Assembly (NCBI RefSeq): GCF_039812505.1
Contig: NZ_JBDIAQ010000003.1
Span: 12,605-76,604 of the forward strand
DNA: 64,000 bases
Direction: 5' to 3'
DNA from: Intrasporangium_A sp039812505
Lineage (GTDB): Bacteria; Actinomycetota; Actinomycetes; Actinomycetales; Dermatophilaceae
Shown: piece after piece, positions 37,670 through 46,315 of the stretch
Layout: every line of letters starts with the position of its first letter
How positions within the stretch are numbered: the first letter of the stretch is position 1
Translations under genes and position numbers: made by a program
Notes under the pieces: generated by a model
What the model saw: the letters and a program-made list of their open reading frames with translations, nothing else
What the model was told of the DNA's origin: nothing
The model's database searches: none

Positions 37670-39241
37670 ATGTCGAAGGACAACGTCCCGGTCCCGGGCA
37701 GCTCCCGCGACCTTCCGGAGTCGGCGCACGTGCTGGGCCCGGTGGCCCGCGACGAGATCGTCGAGGTCACCCTGGTGCTGCGCCGGCGCGCAGCACTGCC
37801 CGACCCCGCGACAGGGGCACGGCTGACCCGTGAGCGGCTCGAGGCGGCATACGGCGCCGCCCCGGCCGACGTGGCGCTGGTGACCGACACGCTCACCCGG
37901 GCCGGTCTGACCGTGCTGGACGTCCACCCGGGCACCCGCCGGGTGCGGGTCTCCGGACCGGCCACCGCCGTCGAGGCGGTGTTCGCCACCCGGTTGTCAC
38001 AGGCCCGGGTCGAGCACGCCGGCGCGGTGCGCGAGGTCCGTCTGCGCACCGGCGAGGTCACCGTCCCGCCGCAGCTCGACGGTGTCGTCACGGCGGTGCT
38101 GGGCCTCGACACGAGGCCGCAGGCGCGGCCCCGGTTCCGCACCGGCGTGGTCGGCTCGCCGGCCGGGGCCCGGGCAGCCGGCACGAGCTACACGCCGGTC
38201 GACCTCGCCCGGATCTACCGGATGCCGCCCACGGACGGCTCGGGGCAGACGATCGCCCTGATCGAGCTGGGTGGGGGCTACCGCCCGGCCGACCTGACCC
38301 ACTACTTCGCCGGGCTGGGCATTGCCCTGCCCCGGGTGACCGCCGTCGGGGTGGACGGGGCGACGAACGCACCGACCGGCGACCCCACCAGCGCCGACGG
38401 TGAGGTCGTGCTCGACATCGAGGTCGCCGGGGCCGTCGCACCGGCGGCCGCGCTGCTCGTCTACTTCGCCCCGAACACCGACGCCGGGTTCCTGGACGCC
38501 ATCAGCACCGCGGCCCACGCGACACCCACGCCGACGGCGCTGAGCATCAGCTGGGGCCAGAGCGAGGACCAGTGGACCGCCCAGGCCCGGGCCGCGATGG
38601 ACGACGCCTTCGCCGACGCCGCCGCACTGGGCATCACCGTCACGGCTGCCGCCGGTGACAACGGCAGCGCCGACGACCCGGCCGGGACCGGGGTGCACGT
38701 CGACTTCCCGGCCTCGAGCCCGCACGTGCTGGGCTGCGGCGGGACCAGCCTGCTGGCCGACCCCGCGACCGGGGTGGTGACCAGCGAGAAGGTGTGGGAC
38801 GACGGGCCGGGCCGGGGCGCCACGGGTGGCGGGATCAGCGACGCCTTCGCGCAGCCGGGCTGGCAGGCCGGCGCATCGGCCGCACCGTCGGTCCACGGCC
38901 GGGGCGTGCCCGACGTGGCCGGCGACGCCGACCCCGCCACCGGCTACCGGATCTACCTCGACGGGACCAGCGCCGTCTACGGGGGCACCAGTGCGGTGGC
39001 CCCGCTGTGGGCCGCCCTCGTCTGTCGTCTCGCCCAGTCCGTCGGGCAGCCGCTGGGCCTGCTCGCCCCCCGGCTGTACGCCGGGGTCCGGCCCGGGACG
39101 GTCCAGCCGGGCTTTCGCGACATCACGAGCGGCAGCAACGGCGCGTACCGGGCCGGGCCCGGCTGGGACCCGTGCACCGGGCTCGGGGTCCCCGAGGGCA
39201 CGGCGCTGCTCGGCGTGCTGGGCAGCGCCGGCGCCGCCTGA
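37670..39241 (+). CDS. S53 family serine-carboxyl peptidase (sedolisin/kumamolisin-like)
   Basis: A 523-residue protease. The pro-domain spans about residues 20-165. The catalytic set is visible: Glu245 and Asp249 (DGEVVLDIEVAG), Asp330 of the oxyanion hole (AAGDNGSADD) and Ser441 (GGTSAVAPLWAAL). The calcium site is FRDITSGSNG with GWDPCTGLG near the end. These enzymes act at low pH and are normally exported. I see no signal peptide or Tat motif at the N-terminus, which is Ser/Pro-rich, so the location is unclear. A GAGAGGAG ribosome-binding site overlaps the PAC2 stop region. Confidence 0.95.
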   Translation: MSKDNVPVPGSSRDLPESAHVLGPVARDEIVEVTLVLRRRAALPDPATGARLTRERLEAAYGAAPADVALVTDTLTRAGLTVLDVHPGTRRVRVSGPATAVEAVFATRLSQARVEHAGAVREVRLRTGEVTVPPQLDGVVTAVLGLDTRPQARPRFRTGVVGSPAGARAAGTSYTPVDLARIYRMPPTDGSGQTIALIELGGGYRPADLTHYFAGLGIALPRVTAVGVDGATNAPTGDPTSADGEVVLDIEVAGAVAPAAALLVYFAPNTDAGFLDAISTAAHATPTPTALSISWGQSEDQWTAQARAAMDDAFADAAALGITVTAAAGDNGSADDPAGTGVHVDFPASSPHVLGCGGTSLLADPATGVVTSEKVWDDGPGRGATGGGISDAFAQPGWQAGASAAPSVHGRGVPDVAGDADPATGYRIYLDGTSAVYGGTSAVAPLWAALVCRLAQSVGQPLGLLAPRLYAGVRPGTVQPGFRDITSGSNGAYRAGPGWDPCTGLGVPEGTALLGVLGSAGAA

Positions 39242-39245
39242 GGGG

Positions 39246-40505
39246 TCAGAGCCGGACGCCGAGCAGGGCGTCGACGGCGGCGTGCAGCCGGGCGGGCGCC
39301 TGCGGGTCGCCGGGTGCGTCACCGGTCCGGGCCTGACAGACCCACCGGTCCACGGCGGCCAGCGCGCGTGGGCTGTCGAGGTCGTCGGCCAGGGCCGCGC
39401 GCAGCTGCCGGATCGTCGGCTCGGGGTCGGGGCCGCGGCCGGCCGCCAGCGCCTCGCGCCACCGGTCGAGGCGCTGCACCGCGAGCTCGAGCGCCTCGTC
39501 GGTCCACATCCAGTCGGTCGCGTGGTGGTGCTCCAGCAGCGCGAGCCGGATCGCCATGGGGTCGGTCCCACCACGGCGCAGGGTCGAGACGAGCACCAGG
39601 TTGCCCTTGGACTTGCTCATCTTCTCGCCGTGCAGCCCGACCATGCCCTGGTGCACGTAGGCCCGGGCGAACGCCGGCTCCTGCGCGAGCACCTTGGCGT
39701 GCGAGGCGCTCATCTCGTGATGCGGGAAGATCAGGTCGCTGCCACCGCCCTGCACGTCGATCGGGATGCCGAGCCGGTCCATCGCGATGCAGGCACACTC
39801 GATGTGCCAGCCGGGCCGGCCCGGCCCCAGCGACCCGCCGTCCCACTCCGGCTCCCCGGACCGCGCGGCGCGCCACAGCAGCGGGTCGAGCGGGCCGCGC
39901 TTGCCCGGCCGGTCGGGGTCACCGCCCCGCTCGGCGGACAGGGCGAGCATCGTCGCGGCGTCGTAGTGGCCGACCGAGCCGAACGTCGGGTCGCTGGTGA
40001 CGTCGAAGTAGTAGTCGGCGGCCCCGGTCAGACGCGCGTCGTCGGCCGGGACCGGGTAGGCCGCGCCGCGTGCGACCAGGGCCGCGATCGGGCGCACGAA
40101 GGTCGGGATGCTCTCGACCGCGCCGAGGTAGGCGTCGGGGGCGATGACGGCCAGGGCCTGCATGTCCTCGCGGAAGAGGTCGATCTCGCGCAGCGCGAGG
40201 TCGCGCCAGTCGATCCCGTCGCGGGCGGCCCGCTCGAGCAGCGGGTCGTCGATGTCGGTGATGTTCTGCACGTAGGCCACCGCGACCCCGGAGTCGCGCA
40301 GCACCCGGCCGAGCAGGTCGAAGGTCACGTAGGTGGCCGCGTGGCCCAGGTGCGTCGCGTCGTACGGCGTGATCCCGCAGACGTACAGCGTGGCCGTGTC
40401 ACCCTGCGCGGCCGGGACCTTCGACCCGGTGGCCGTGTCCCTCACGACGACGCGGGGGGCGCGGCCGGGGAGGTCGGGAATGCTCGGCGACTGCCACGAT
40501 TTCAC
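39246..40505 (-). CDS. mshC: Cysteine:GlcN-Ins ligase MshC (mycothiol biosynthesis)
   Basis: A 419-residue ligase that joins cysteine to glucosaminyl-inositol with ATP, the third enzymatic step of mycothiol synthesis. It is a cysteinyl-tRNA synthetase homolog: zinc Cys43 (LYVCGITPYDATHLGHA, which includes the HIGH-like motif) and KMSKS at 295-299. It lacks the anticodon-binding domain, which separates it from CysS. GTG start, with TAGGCT 6 bases upstream. It ends 4 bases from the convergent S53 gene and follows phosphomutase, DUF3090 and SCO1664 genes, a conserved actinobacterial order. Confidence 0.96.
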   Translation of the reverse strand: MKSWQSPSIPDLPGRAPRVVVRDTATGSKVPAAQGDTATLYVCGITPYDATHLGHAATYVTFDLLGRVLRDSGVAVAYVQNITDIDDPLLERAARDGIDWRDLALREIDLFREDMQALAVIAPDAYLGAVESIPTFVRPIAALVARGAAYPVPADDARLTGAADYYFDVTSDPTFGSVGHYDAATMLALSAERGGDPDRPGKRGPLDPLLWRAARSGEPEWDGGSLGPGRPGWHIECACIAMDRLGIPIDVQGGGSDLIFPHHEMSASHAKVLAQEPAFARAYVHQGMVGLHGEKMSKSKGNLVLVSTLRRGGTDPMAIRLALLEHHHATDWMWTDEALELAVQRLDRWREALAAGRGPDPEPTIRQLRAALADDLDSPRALAAVDRWVCQARTGDAPGDPQAPARLHAAVDALLGVRL

Positions 40506-40517
40506 TCCGGCAGCCTA
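40506..40517 (-). promoter_or_regulatory. Leaderless promoter -10 box of mshC
   Basis: TAGGCT (minus strand, 40512-40517) lies 6 bases from the GTG start. It suggests that mshC can be transcribed independently of the upstream operon. Confidence 0.5.
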
Positions 40518-40566
40518 TCCGGCGGCGACCGAGGGCCCCGCCGGGTGGGGTGCCGACAGGGTGGGC

Positions 40567-41388
40567 TCAGAGCGGCGGCCAGGGCACCGACGGCCACCCG
40601 CTCGAGGGCAGCGGGTGGCGCCGGGTGCGCAGCAGCGCGCGCGTGCGTCGGCCCAGGGCCGTGACGTCGTCCTCGGGCAGCAGCACGCCGAGGGCGGTCG
40701 CGACCGCGTCCTGGTGCAGGGCCGCCTCGAGCCGGGCCAGCCGAGCCACGTCGGCGGCCACCAACGGCTCGCCGGCCCAGCCCCACAGGACGGTGCGCAG
40801 CTTGGGCGCGGGATGGAAGCACACGCCGTGGTCGATCGCCCAGAGCCGGCCGGTGCCGTCGCGCAGGCAGTGCGACCCCTTCCGGTCGGAGTTGTTCAGC
40901 ACCGCGTCGAGCACGGCGAGCGAGCGCACGTCGGGCGCGTCGACGTGCACCAGGGTGACCACCTGCCCGTCGGTGGTCTCGCCGTCGAACACCTCTAGCC
41001 ACCCCGGGGGCACCTGGCCCGCGGGGACGACCGTGACCACCGCGTCATCCGCGACGGGGTGGTGGGGGTCGCCGATCCACAGCTGGACCGAGCCGGACCC
41101 ACGCGGTCCGTCGCGCATGATGGTCGGCGGCACCAGCTCCCAGCCCCCGAGCCGCGAGACCAGGTGGGCCGCGACCTCCCGGCCGGCGAGCGTGCCGTCG
41201 GGAAAGTCCCAGAGCGGCCGTTCGCCGCGGACCGGCTTGTAGATGACGTGGTACCCGGTACCGGCCAGCCGGCAGAGCAGCGCCCGGTTGGACGACTGCG
41301 CGACCCTGCCGACGACCTCGAGGCTCCCGGTCAGGTCTGGCTCGCCCGTCGGTCGGGAGGCGCCGCCCGGATCAGCGCCGGTAGCCAT
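40567..41388 (-). CDS. SCO1664 family protein (PI3/4-kinase or HipA-like fold)
   Basis: A 273-residue conserved actinobacterial protein. It has kinase-like motifs: YHVIYKPVRGE (Lys51), Glu71 in GREVAAHL, the catalytic-loop pattern NNSDRKGSH (Asp168) and AIDHGVCF (Asp186 of a DFG-like motif). The substrate is unknown. I chose the ATG at 41388, which overlaps the DUF3090 stop by 17 bases. It sits in the phosphomutase-DUF3090-SCO1664-mshC order. Confidence 0.9.
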   Translation of the reverse strand: MATGADPGGASRPTGEPDLTGSLEVVGRVAQSSNRALLCRLAGTGYHVIYKPVRGERPLWDFPDGTLAGREVAAHLVSRLGGWELVPPTIMRDGPRGSGSVQLWIGDPHHPVADDAVVTVVPAGQVPPGWLEVFDGETTDGQVVTLVHVDAPDVRSLAVLDAVLNNSDRKGSHCLRDGTGRLWAIDHGVCFHPAPKLRTVLWGWAGEPLVAADVARLARLEAALHQDAVATALGVLLPEDDVTALGRRTRALLRTRRHPLPSSGWPSVPWPPL

Positions 41389-41917
41389 TGGCCCGCGGGC
41401 AGATGTGGCCCTCGGGGTCCAGCGGCCCACCGCAGAAGGGGCACGGCGGTCGGCCGGCTGCGACCAGCGCGGCGCCGCGGCGGGCGAACGCGCGGGCGGC
41501 TGACGGCGCCAAGGTCACGCGCAGCGAGTTGCGGTCCAGGGCGGTCGCGGCCCCCGCGTCGTCGTCGGGAAAGTCGTCCGGGTCGTGGTCGTGGCACTCG
41601 ATGACCATCAGGTGACGCTCGTCGTCCCACGAGAGCGCCAGCGTCTGGACGCGCCAGTCCTCGTCGAAGGGGGTGACCAGCGGCTCGGCGTCCTCGCTCG
41701 CACCGCCGGGCCGGCCCGGCTCGACCGCCTCGGCCGGGGCGAGCTGGTCGAGCACGTCGTTGATGCGGTCGGCGAGGATCTCGACCTGCTGCTTCTCCAG
41801 GCCCACCGTGAGCAGCTGCGTGCCGTCGGTGGCCTGCAGGTAGAACGCCCGCTGACCGACCGGCCCGACGGTCCCCGCGACGAAGCGCAGGGCCGGGTCG
41901 AACTCGTGCAGCGTCAT
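41372..41917 (-). CDS. DUF3090 family protein
   Basis: A 181-residue conserved protein of unknown function. Characteristic parts are the N-terminal FDPALRFVAGTVGPVGQRAFYLQA and the C-terminal CPFCGGPLDPEGHICPRANGY, a Cys-x2-Cys...Cys zinc-ribbon-like end. An acidic patch (CHDHDPDDFPDDDAG) lies in the middle. I chose MTLHEFDP at 41917, where TAAGGT is 7 bases upstream, over a longer frame. Neighbours are the phosphomutase and SCO1664 genes. Confidence 0.92.
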   Translation of the reverse strand: MTLHEFDPALRFVAGTVGPVGQRAFYLQATDGTQLLTVGLEKQQVEILADRINDVLDQLAPAEAVEPGRPGGASEDAEPLVTPFDEDWRVQTLALSWDDERHLMVIECHDHDPDDFPDDDAGAATALDRNSLRVTLAPSAARAFARRGAALVAAGRPPCPFCGGPLDPEGHICPRANGYRR

Positions 41918-41930
41918 GGATTCGACCTTA
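41918..41930 (-). promoter_or_regulatory. Leaderless promoter -10 box of the DUF3090 gene
   Basis: TAAGGT (minus strand, 41925-41930) lies 7 bases from the ATG and overlaps the stop of the phosphomutase gene. Confidence 0.45.
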
Positions 41931-42647
41931 TCCGACCGTCCCCGAGCCACCGCCGACGACGCCGTCGCCCGCCGCTCCCGACTCGGCCTCCGGCGGGCGC
42001 AGCCCGGCCAGGTCGCCTCCCGTGTCGTTGACGCGCAGCACGAGCGGGCGGTGGCTCGTGTAGTGCACGACGCTCACCGACCCGGGGTCGACCTGGATGC
42101 GCTGGAACTCGTCGAGGTGGGCCCCGACGGCGTGCGCGAGCAGGGACTTGATGACGTCGCCGTGCGAGACCGCGACCCAGACGGCGTGCGGGCCGTGCTC
42201 GTGCGCGACGCGCTCGTCCTCCTCGCGGACCGCGCGCAGCGCTCGCGTCTGCATCGCCACCAGCGACTCCCCCGGGTATGCCGCCGAGCTCGGGAACGCC
42301 GCCTCGCTCGGCCGGTCCTGCACCACCCGCCACAGCCGGTCCCGGGCGAGCTCGGTGAGCGGCCGACCGGTCCACGCGCCGTAGCGGCACTCCCCGAGCC
42401 CGGCGTGCACGCTTCGAGGCACCGAACCGAGGGCGGCGGCGATCCGCTCGCCGGTCTGGACGCACCGGTCGAGCGGGGAGCTGACGATCCGGCGCACCGT
42501 CAGGCCCGCGTCGGCGATCCGCTTGCCGACCGCGTCGGCCTGGCGCGCGCCGGCGTCGTCGAGGAACACCCCGGGCATCCACCCGGCCAGCGTCCCGGCC
42601 GTGTTGGCGCTGGACCGGCCGTGCCGGACGTAGAGGACTGTGGGCAC
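41928..42647 (-). CDS. Histidine phosphatase family protein (MSMEG_4193-type phosphomutase)
   Basis: A 239-residue member of the histidine phosphatase superfamily. The nucleophile motif is VLYVRHGRSSAN (Arg8-His9), the second His is in VAVSHGDVIKSLLAHAVG, and ERI/SPLDRCVQTGE gives the conserved Arg. The C-terminal ~25 residues are Gly-rich. The GTG start at 42647 is 6 bases from TACGCT. It is annotated elsewhere as a phosphoglycerate-mutase-like enzyme; the true substrate is unknown. First gene of the operon that leads to mshC. Confidence 0.93.
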   Translation of the reverse strand: MPTVLYVRHGRSSANTAGTLAGWMPGVFLDDAGARQADAVGKRIADAGLTVRRIVSSPLDRCVQTGERIAAALGSVPRSVHAGLGECRYGAWTGRPLTELARDRLWRVVQDRPSEAAFPSSAAYPGESLVAMQTRALRAVREEDERVAHEHGPHAVWVAVSHGDVIKSLLAHAVGAHLDEFQRIQVDPGSVSVVHYTSHRPLVLRVNDTGGDLAGLRPPEAESGAAGDGVVGGGSGTVG

Positions 42648-42659
42648 CTGGCCAGCGTA
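42648..42659 (-). promoter_or_regulatory. Leaderless promoter -10 box of the phosphomutase gene
   Basis: TACGCT (minus strand, 42654-42659) lies 6 bases from the GTG start. Confidence 0.5.
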
Positions 42660-42713
42660 GACACCCCGGCCCGACGACGCGCCACCCGGCCCGGGACGTG
42701 GTGAGGTAGGGGG

Positions 42714-43715
42714 GTGATCGTCGACCAAGCCATCTACCGGGACGGCCAACGGCACCCGTGCACCGACCTCGGTGACGAGCTGGACCGGCTGCGTGAGGGG
42801 CAGGACGGGTTCCTCTGGATCGGCCTGAAGGACCCGACCGCCGAGGAGTTCGCCCTCGTCAACCGCAAGCTGCACCTGCACCCGCTCGCCGTCGAGGACG
42901 CCGTCAAGGGCCGCCAGCGCGCCAAGATCGAGCAGTACGAGTCGTCGCTGTTCGTGGTGCTGAAGACGCTGCGCTACCTCGACGAGACCAGCGACATCGA
43001 GACGGGGGAGCTGATGCTCTTCACCGGCGACCGGTTCGTGGTCACGGTGCGGCGCGGCGAGGGCAACCCGCTGGCCGGGGTGCGCCAGGCGCTGGAGGCG
43101 ACCCCGGAGCGGCTGCAGTTCGCGGCGAAGGGGGTGCTGCACGCGGTCGTCGACTCGGTCGTGGACAACTACCGCCGGGTGGACCAGGAGCTGCAGCACG
43201 ACCTCGAGCAGATCGAGCAGACCGTCTTCGGCGACGGCGCGGGCGGCGACGCCAACGTCATCTACCGGCTCAAGCGGGAGGTGCTCGAGTTCCGCAGGGC
43301 GGCCGTGCCGCTGGCCGAGGCGCTGGAGGAGTTCCTGACCCGGGGCGCCGGACGGGCCTTCGAGGCCGACCTGCACCACCTCTTCCGGGACGTCATGGAC
43401 CACCTGCGCCAGGTGGTCGACCACACCGAGTCGTACGACCGGCTGCTGACCGACATGCTGAGCGCCCACCTGGCGGGCGTGTCGGTCAAGCAGAACGAGG
43501 ACATGCGCCGCATCTCGGCCTGGGTGGCGATGGCCGCGGTGCCGACCATGATCGCCGGGATCTACGGGATGAACTTCGAGTTCATGCCCGAGCTGAGCTG
43601 GCACGTCCGGGTGGCCGGGCACGAGCTCTACCCGGGATACTTCCTGGTGCTGCTGCTGATGGCCGTCATCTGCACGGTCCTCTACCGGGCGTTCAAGCGG
43701 TCCGGCTGGCTCTGA
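42714..43715 (+). CDS. corA: CorA family magnesium/cobalt transport protein
   Basis: A 333-residue pentameric divalent-cation channel. A cytoplasmic funnel domain (residues 1-265, with a long helix SVVDNYRRVDQELQHDLEQ) precedes the two membrane helices. The pore signature YGMNF is at 284-288, and the second helix ends before the basic tail RAFKRSGWL. The start is GTG with a GAGGTAGGGG purine tract upstream. It is transcribed divergently from the phosphomutase operon. Confidence 0.95.
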   Translation: MIVDQAIYRDGQRHPCTDLGDELDRLREGQDGFLWIGLKDPTAEEFALVNRKLHLHPLAVEDAVKGRQRAKIEQYESSLFVVLKTLRYLDETSDIETGELMLFTGDRFVVTVRRGEGNPLAGVRQALEATPERLQFAAKGVLHAVVDSVVDNYRRVDQELQHDLEQIEQTVFGDGAGGDANVIYRLKREVLEFRRAAVPLAEALEEFLTRGAGRAFEADLHHLFRDVMDHLRQVVDHTESYDRLLTDMLSAHLAGVSVKQNEDMRRISAWVAMAAVPTMIAGIYGMNFEFMPELSWHVRVAGHELYPGYFLVLLLMAVICTVLYRAFKRSGWL

Positions 43716-43716
43716 G

Positions 43717-43760
43717 CCTGAGGCGCGACTGCGCGGCGCGGCCGGCCCGCGGCCCTCAGG
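43717..43760. terminator. Possible bidirectional hairpin between corA and uppP
   Basis: CCTGAGG (43717-43723) and CCTCAGG (43754-43760) can pair around a very GC-rich interior that itself contains GGCCGGCC. The site lies between two convergent genes and overlaps the uppP stop. No T-tract is present. Confidence 0.35.
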
Positions 43761-44616
43761 TCGCGCTCATCCACCCGGCTGCGAGGGTCAGCACGAGCGC
43801 GGCGCCGAGAACCACCCGGTACCAGACGAAGGCGAGCAGGCTGTTGCCGGCGACGAAGCGCAGCAGCCAGGCGATCGAGGCGTAGGCGACCCCGAAGGCC
43901 ACCACCACGCCCACCAGCATCTGGCCCACGCCGAAGCCGGCCAGCTGGGTGCGCTCCTGCACCGCCTCGAACAGGCCCGCGGCGGTCAGCGCCGGGATGG
44001 CCAGGAAGAAGCTGAGCCGGGTGGCGGTGACCCGGTCGATCCCGCGGGCCAGACCGGCGGAGATCGTCGCGCCGGACCGGGACACGCCCGGTACGAGCGA
44101 GAAGCACTGGACCAGCCCGATGACCAGACCGTCGAGCGGGGTCACCGAGTGCTCCCCCCGCACGACGCCGCGCCGGTCGAACCTCGTGTGCATCCGCTCG
44201 GCGACCACCATCACCACCGACCAGAGGACGAGGGCCGCAGCGACGACCCACAGGCTGCGCAGCACCCCCGAGATGACGTCCCGGGCGAGGAACCCGACGA
44301 TGCCCAGCGGGATCGACCCGACGATGACGGCCCAGGCCAGGCCGTAGTCGGGGTCGCGGCGGGCCTCCTGCCGCGCCAGCCCGCGGAACCAGGCCAGCGC
44401 GAAGCGCACGATGTCGCGCCAGAAGTACAGGAACGTGGCGAGTATGGCGCCGAGCTGGATGATCGCGGTGTAGGCCGTGACCGCCGGGTCGTCGACCTGC
44501 AGACCCAGCAGCTTCTCGGTGATGGTCAGGTGTCCCGTCGAGGAGACCGGCAGGTACTCCGTCACTCCCTCGATCACGCCGAGGATGATCGCATCGAGGT
44601 AGCTGAGGTCAGGCAC
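43756..44616 (-). CDS. uppP: Undecaprenyl-diphosphate phosphatase UppP/BacA
   Basis: A 286-residue membrane enzyme that regenerates undecaprenyl phosphate for peptidoglycan synthesis and confers bacitracin tolerance. The two active-site motifs are present: GVIEGVTEYLPVSSTGHL (residues ~13-30) and LVPGVSRSGATI. About seven to eight hydrophobic helices are visible. It starts at GTG. It converges on corA and is 76 bases downstream of the LLM oxidoreductase gene on the same strand. Confidence 0.96.
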   Translation of the reverse strand: MPDLSYLDAIILGVIEGVTEYLPVSSTGHLTITEKLLGLQVDDPAVTAYTAIIQLGAILATFLYFWRDIVRFALAWFRGLARQEARRDPDYGLAWAVIVGSIPLGIVGFLARDVISGVLRSLWVVAAALVLWSVVMVVAERMHTRFDRRGVVRGEHSVTPLDGLVIGLVQCFSLVPGVSRSGATISAGLARGIDRVTATRLSFFLAIPALTAAGLFEAVQERTQLAGFGVGQMLVGVVVAFGVAYASIAWLLRFVAGNSLLAFVWYRVVLGAALVLTLAAGWMSAT

Positions 44617-44692
44617 GGCGTCATCCGCCCAATCGGTCGTCGGTCGCGTGGAGGTGGACCCGGCGCGGGTCGGCAGGGGCCAGTCGGGAAGC

Positions 44693-45751
44693 CTAGTCGG
44701 TGCCGGGCACCAGCTCGGCCAGGGCGCGCAGGATGGTGCGCTGCCCCTCCCCGGTCGGTGCGTGCGGTGCCACGGCCAGCGTGGTGACCCCGGCCGTGGC
44801 GTAGCGGCCGATGCGGCGGGCGATCCGGTCGGCGGGGCCGATCAGGGCCGTCTCGTCGATGAACTCCAGCGGGACCGCGGCCGCGGCCTCGCGGGGTCGG
44901 CCGGCCAGGAAGAGGTCCTGGACGCGGGCGGCCTGCTCCTCGTAGCCCATCCGGCAGGCGAGCTGGTTGTAGAAGTTCTTCTCCCGCGAGCCCATGCCGC
45001 CGAGGTAGAGCGCGCAGTAGGGCCGCACCGCGTCCGCGGCGCGTTCGACGTCGTCGTGCAGCACGACCGGGACCGTCGCGACGACGTCGAAACCGGCCAT
45101 CGGAGCGGCGGCGTCGGCCCGGCCGGAGGCCCGGCGCCCCTTCTCGATCGCGTCCAGCAGGTCGCCGGAGTGCTCGGGGCTGTAGAAGATCGCCAGCCAC
45201 CCGTCGGCGATCTCGCCGGTCAGCTCGAGGTTCTTCGGGCCGACCGCGGCGAGGTAGACGGGCAGGTCGGGGCGGTGCCCGCGGATGGTCAGGCGCAGCG
45301 CCTTGCCGGGACCGTCCGGCAGCGGCAGGGTCCAGAACCGGCCGGCGTGCTCGAGCGTCCGGCGGGCGAGCGCCATCCGGACGATCTCGACGTACTCTCT
45401 CGTCCGGGCCAGCGGGGCGGCGAACCGCACCCCGTGCCAGCCCTCGCTCACCTGCGGGCCGGAGACGCCCAGGCCGAGCTGGAACCGCCCGCCGGAGAGC
45501 ATGTCGAGGGTGGCTGCCGTCATCGCCGTCATGGCGGGAGTCCGCGCGGGGATCTGCAGCACCGCGCTGCCGAGCCTGACCCGCTGCGTGCAGGCGCCCA
45601 CCCACGACAGCACCGTGACGGCGTCGGACCCGTAGGCCTCGGCCGCCCAGACGCTGTCGTAGCCGAGGGTGTCCGCCAGGACGGCGTTCGCGACCAGGTC
45701 GGTCGGTGCGCCACCGGGTCCCCAGTACCCGAGGTTGAGGCCGAGTCTCAT
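44693..45751 (-). CDS. LLM class F420-dependent oxidoreductase
   Basis: A 352-residue luciferase-like TIM-barrel enzyme. The start MRLGLNLGYWG, the segments LGYDSVWAAEAYGSDAVTVLSWV and RVRLGSAVLQIPARTPAMTAM, and GRFQLGLGVSGPQVSEGWHG are typical of F420-dependent family members in actinobacteria. The substrate is unknown. TAGCCT lies 7 bases before the ATG. Confidence 0.92.
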   Translation of the reverse strand: MRLGLNLGYWGPGGAPTDLVANAVLADTLGYDSVWAAEAYGSDAVTVLSWVGACTQRVRLGSAVLQIPARTPAMTAMTAATLDMLSGGRFQLGLGVSGPQVSEGWHGVRFAAPLARTREYVEIVRMALARRTLEHAGRFWTLPLPDGPGKALRLTIRGHRPDLPVYLAAVGPKNLELTGEIADGWLAIFYSPEHSGDLLDAIEKGRRASGRADAAAPMAGFDVVATVPVVLHDDVERAADAVRPYCALYLGGMGSREKNFYNQLACRMGYEEQAARVQDLFLAGRPREAAAAVPLEFIDETALIGPADRIARRIGRYATAGVTTLAVAPHAPTGEGQRTILRALAELVPGTD

Positions 45752-45764
45752 GACGGTGAGGCTA
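45752..45764 (-). promoter_or_regulatory. Leaderless promoter -10 box of the LLM oxidoreductase gene
   Basis: TAGCCT (minus strand, 45759-45764) lies 7 bases from the ATG. Confidence 0.5.
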
Positions 45765-45835
45765 TCGGTCCACCGTCGCGGTCCCGGGTCAGCGGCCCGG
45801 TGGAGCCGATCCCCGCCGTCCGGGGCCGGCGCCGG

Positions 45836-46180
45836 TCACTCGTCGTCGTCCTCCTCGTCCTCGTCGTCGAAGTCGTACTCGTCATCGTCGTCATCGTCGT
45901 CATCGGAGTCGTCGTAGTCGTCCGAGTCGAGTCCGGCATAGACACCGTCGTCGTCGGAGTCGTCCTCCTCCATGTCGAGGTCCTCGCCGTAGACGGACAG
46001 CGGCGTGGCCACCTCGGTGGCGTCGAACAGCGCCTCGTCGTAGTCGTCGAACGCCTCCGCGAGGTCGTGCGCCGCGGCGATCACCGTCGGATGGTCCGGG
46101 TCACGGCTCGAGGTGGCCGCCTCGTAGTGGCGCTCGAGGGCTGCGATGAGCTGCTCCAGGGCAGCGCGCGCGTCGCTCAT
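45836..46180 (-). CDS. Small conserved protein with an extreme acidic tail
   Basis: A 114-residue protein. Residues 1-66 form a helical region (ARAALEQLIAALERHYEAA, AAHDLAEAFDDYDEALFDA). Residues ~70-114 are almost only Asp and Glu with scattered Tyr, Ser and Phe, ending DEEDDDE. The DNA of the tail is correspondingly a GAC/GAG triplet-repeat tract. The function is unknown; such tails can mimic nucleic acid or bind basic proteins or metals. I chose the ATG at 46180, which has TACGGT 6 bases upstream. Confidence 0.85.
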   Translation of the reverse strand: MSDARAALEQLIAALERHYEAATSSRDPDHPTVIAAAHDLAEAFDDYDEALFDATEVATPLSVYGEDLDMEEDDSDDDGVYAGLDSDDYDDSDDDDDDDDEYDFDDEDEEDDDE

Positions 46181-46192
46181 GGAAAGACCGTA
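46181..46192 (-). promoter_or_regulatory. Leaderless promoter -10 box of the acidic-tail protein gene
   Basis: TACGGT (minus strand, 46187-46192) lies 6 bases from the ATG. Confidence 0.5.
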
Positions 46193-46315
46193 GTGGACGC
46201 GGCGGGTCGTGCACACACCTTCGCCCACGCTCCTGGCGGTGTGTGCCCGACCGCGGTCCCGGGGCACGGGCACGGCAGGCCCGGCGGGGCCGGCAGCGGT
46301 GTCACAATGGCCGTG

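Noticed and set aside
44648..46306. Long plus-strand frame leading into the DUF5703 gene
   Set aside because: It is antisense to the LLM and acidic-tail genes. Only the last ~63 codons match a known small family.
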